Assembly (NCBI RefSeq): GCF_017571495.1
Contig: NZ_JAGETZ010000019.1
Location: 55,000-118,999, forward strand
From: Hymenobacter negativus
GTDB taxonomy: Bacteria > Bacteroidota > Bacteroidia > Cytophagales > Hymenobacteraceae
Length of the DNA: 64,000 nucleotides
Direction: 5' to 3'
The notes under the pieces were generated by a model. It worked only from the letters and a program-made list of their open reading frames with translations. It was not told the DNA's origin and searched no databases. Positions 61,962 through 64,000 of this stretch are shown here, one piece after another. Each line of letters opens with the position of its first letter. Position 1 is the stretch's first letter. The position numbers and the translations under genes are program-made.

Positions 61962-64000
61962 ATGAAAAGACTGCTTACCTTAACCTGTAAATCGATGCTT
62001 TGCGCCTTGGGTGTAGGCATTGCCGGTGTGGCCCAGGCCGCCCCGGTACCGGTAGCCGTGACCGGCTACAACGCCGACGTGGTAGCCGATGGCAACGGTG
62101 CCGCATCGGCCCGCACCACTGCCGATTTCGATGGCGTGTCGTACGCGCTGATGACACTGGGCTACACCAACCCCGCCGGGGTAGCTTCCACGGTGGGCCT
62201 GCCCACGTCGGGCCTCATCAGCAGCACGACCACCAGCGGCCTCACCTTCCAACTAGCTGCCTACACGGCCAACAACTCCCTGCGACTGCTGACAGCCGGC
62301 ACTGGCGCGCTCACGTTGACTACTCCCCGCACGGCCGGTGACATTTACGTGCTGGCCTCGTCGGGCAGCGGCACCAGCACCGTGGCCGTAACCGTGACAT
62401 TCACCGACGGTACCACGCAGGTGTTTCCGGCTACGACCGTGGGCGACTGGTTTGGAGGCACTGGAGCGGCCATCGCAGGTATCGGCCGTGTCAGCGTTGC
62501 CGATAACACCATTACCAACAACACTACCGACCCTCGGCTATATGAGTACCGCTACACGCTGTCGGCGGCCAATATCAGCAAGCAGGTGCAAAGCGTGAGC
62601 TTCAATAAAACGTCTACTACTGGCGTGCTCAACGTAATGGGCATCAGCGTGAACCCCGTGTGCAGCAGCGCACCCACGGCTGGTACGGCTACCGCTACCG
62701 CTACCAACACCTGCGCTTCAGCGGGCATCGTGGTATCGCTCACGGGCTCCTCCTCTGATGGTGGCCTGGCCTACCAGTGGCAGGCTTCGACTAACGGCGG
62801 CACCTCGTACACCGACATTGCCGGCGCAACCAGCACCAGCTACACGGTATCGGGCCAAACTACTACCACACTGTACCGCGCCCGCGTGACCTGCACAGGC
62901 ACCAACCAGTCGTCCAACTCCACGGCAGTTACCATTTCTTCATCGGCGCCTACCTACGCCACCTTGCCGGTAATTGAGAGCTTTGAAGCAACCTGGCTTA
63001 GCTCGTGTAATACCCGCGATGTGCCTAACGCCTCGTGGCGCAACACCCCCGCTACGGGCAACAACTCCTGGCGCCGCGACGACGACGGTACGTCAGCGTC
63101 CTGGTCGCTCCCGACCTCCTACCTGTACACGCCCGTGAGCAGCCAGGGCTCGCGTTCGGCCCGCTTCCACAGCGGCTACACGCTCTCTGGTGTTGTTGGC
63201 ACCCTCGACCTGTATGTTGACCTGAGCGCCGCCGGTGGCAAGCGTCTGAGCTTTGATGTCAACAACGCGGTGGGCAGCGACTCCCTGATTGTCGAGCTCT
63301 CCACCAATGGTGGCACCACCTTCTCGCGCCTGGGCCGCTACGGCGTAACCGGTACTGGCTTTGTGACGCAGGTGCTGCCCATCAGCGCCACTTCGGCTAC
63401 TTCGGTGATTCGCTTCCGCGGCCGGGGTGACTATGCCAGCAATGACATCGGCTTGGACAACCTTATTCTGGAATCGGCGACGGGCTGCCTGACGCCGGCC
63501 TCGCTCACGGCTACGACCACTACCACCACTGCTTCGCTTTCGTGGCTGACGGGTGGCACGGGTACCTACACCGTGCTCTACGGTCCCACGGGCTTCAACC
63601 CCGCCCAGACTTCGTCGGCCACTAACTTCTACACCACGGTGACCGGCCTGACGGGCCCGCCCTACGCCGTTTCGGGCCTGACGCCCGGCACCACCTACCA
63701 GTTCTACGTGACCGCTAACTGCGGCGCGGGTACCAACTCCGGCACGGCCGGCCCGCAGTCCTTCACCACGCTCATCGTAAACGACGACCCCTGCGGCGCC
63801 ACGGTGCTGACCATCAACAATACATGCACGCCGCTATCGACCACCACTTTTGGGGCCACCACCACGGCGACCAGCGTGTACGCCACCGGTGGCCAGGGCA
63901 CGGGCTGCGGCTCGATTACCGCCCCGCGTGACGTGTGGTTTACCTTCACCACGGCCGCGACCGGCCCCACCAGCACGGCCGTCCGCATTTCGGTAACGGG
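61962..64000 (+). CDS. Large multi-domain surface protein, 5' part only
   Basis: The frame from ATG 61962 stays open to the window end (at least 679 residues). It starts with a signal peptide (LCALGVGIAGVAQA). The N-terminal domain (about 25-225) is beta-rich. An Ig-like domain (about 228-330; YQWQASTNGGTSYTDIAGATSTSY) follows, then a MAM/jelly-roll-like domain (about 340-510; GKRLSFDVNNAVGSDSL, GLDNLILE), a fibronectin-III domain (about 515-600; TASLSWLTGGTGTYTVLY) and the start of another repeat (DDPCGATVLTINNTC). This composition is typical of T9SS-exported adhesins; the sorting domain would lie beyond the window. Confidence 0.85.
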   Translation, partial: MKRLLTLTCKSMLCALGVGIAGVAQAAPVPVAVTGYNADVVADGNGAASARTTADFDGVSYALMTLGYTNPAGVASTVGLPTSGLISSTTTSGLTFQLAAYTANNSLRLLTAGTGALTLTTPRTAGDIYVLASSGSGTSTVAVTVTFTDGTTQVFPATTVGDWFGGTGAAIAGIGRVSVADNTITNNTTDPRLYEYRYTLSAANISKQVQSVSFNKTSTTGVLNVMGISVNPVCSSAPTAGTATATATNTCASAGIVVSLTGSSSDGGLAYQWQASTNGGTSYTDIAGATSTSYTVSGQTTTTLYRARVTCTGTNQSSNSTAVTISSSAPTYATLPVIESFEATWLSSCNTRDVPNASWRNTPATGNNSWRRDDDGTSASWSLPTSYLYTPVSSQGSRSARFHSGYTLSGVVGTLDLYVDLSAAGGKRLSFDVNNAVGSDSLIVELSTNGGTTFSRLGRYGVTGTGFVTQVLPISATSATSVIRFRGRGDYASNDIGLDNLILESATGCLTPASLTATTTTTTASLSWLTGGTGTYTVLYGPTGFNPAQTSSATNFYTTVTGLTGPPYAVSGLTPGTTYQFYVTANCGAGTNSGTAGPQSFTTLIVNDDPCGATVLTINNTCTPLSTTTFGATTTATSVYATGGQGTGCGSITAPRDVWFTFTTAATGPTSTAVRISVT

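Overview
The window looks like a chromosomal segment of a Hymenobacter-like member of the Bacteroidota (Cytophagales). The coding DNA is GC-rich. Several secreted proteins end in, or resemble, type IX secretion (T9SS) substrates. Upstream regions lack clear Shine-Dalgarno sites but several carry the Bacteroidota -7 element TAnnTTTG, and the only tRNA gene has no encoded CCA. This assignment is inference from gene content and style, not from a database match.

Layout. 1-7.7 kb: the 3' end of a class III aminotransferase, a TerB-like protein, pfkA, miaA, a secreted OmpA-family protein, a secreted unknown protein and a family-4 glycosyltransferase. 7.9-14.8 kb: a large hybrid histidine kinase with a lone response regulator, a metallo-beta-lactamase-fold hydrolase, an RqcH/NFACT protein and tRNA-Leu(GAG). 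14.9-18.0 kb: an iron-handling group (low-affinity iron permease, Dps, VIT/CCC1 transporter) followed by a PPK2-type polyphosphate kinase. 18.1-23.6 kb: a secreted metzincin-like protein, an unknown cytoplasmic protein, an ABC exporter and DoxX. 24.2-31.7 kb: a signalling island with a STAS-like protein, a CheB with a Cys-rich tail, a CheB-CheR-PAS fusion, two small proteins and a PAS histidine kinase. 31.8-37.1 kb: a probable copper module of an MbnP-like lipoprotein, two tandem MauG/MbnH-type di-haem cytochromes, a heavy-metal-binding lipoprotein and an HMA copper chaperone, interrupted by a VOC/HxlR pair.

37.2-45.8 kb is a galactoside locus. A secreted GH5-like hydrolase is divergent from galK-galT, a secreted GH42 beta-galactosidase and a LacI-family regulator. 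A perfect 12-bp LacI-type palindrome sits between the divergent genes and contains the predicted -33 elements of both promoters. 45.9-52.1 kb holds a membrane-anchored DEDDh exonuclease, a cNMP/CBS/DUF294 protein, a DUF4174 protein and a large secreted (alpha/alpha)6 glycosidase. 52.2-64 kb holds a small lipoprotein, a striking 42-bp periodic array of CTAGGATT dyads immediately upstream of an XRE-type DNA-binding protein, a cupin, T9SS proteins, a TIGR04222 membrane protein, an HlyD-like protein, a polysaccharide deacetylase, a GH3 beta-glucosidase and the start of a large multi-domain surface protein that runs off the window.

Many intergenic spaces carry long, often perfect inverted repeats. 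Several belong to one dispersed family whose ends read GTCATCCTGA / TCAGGATGAC. The most unusual unexplained structure is the four-unit, exactly 42-bp array at 53003-53170. The shared palindrome of the galactose locus and the MbnP/MbnH duplication are the next best leads.
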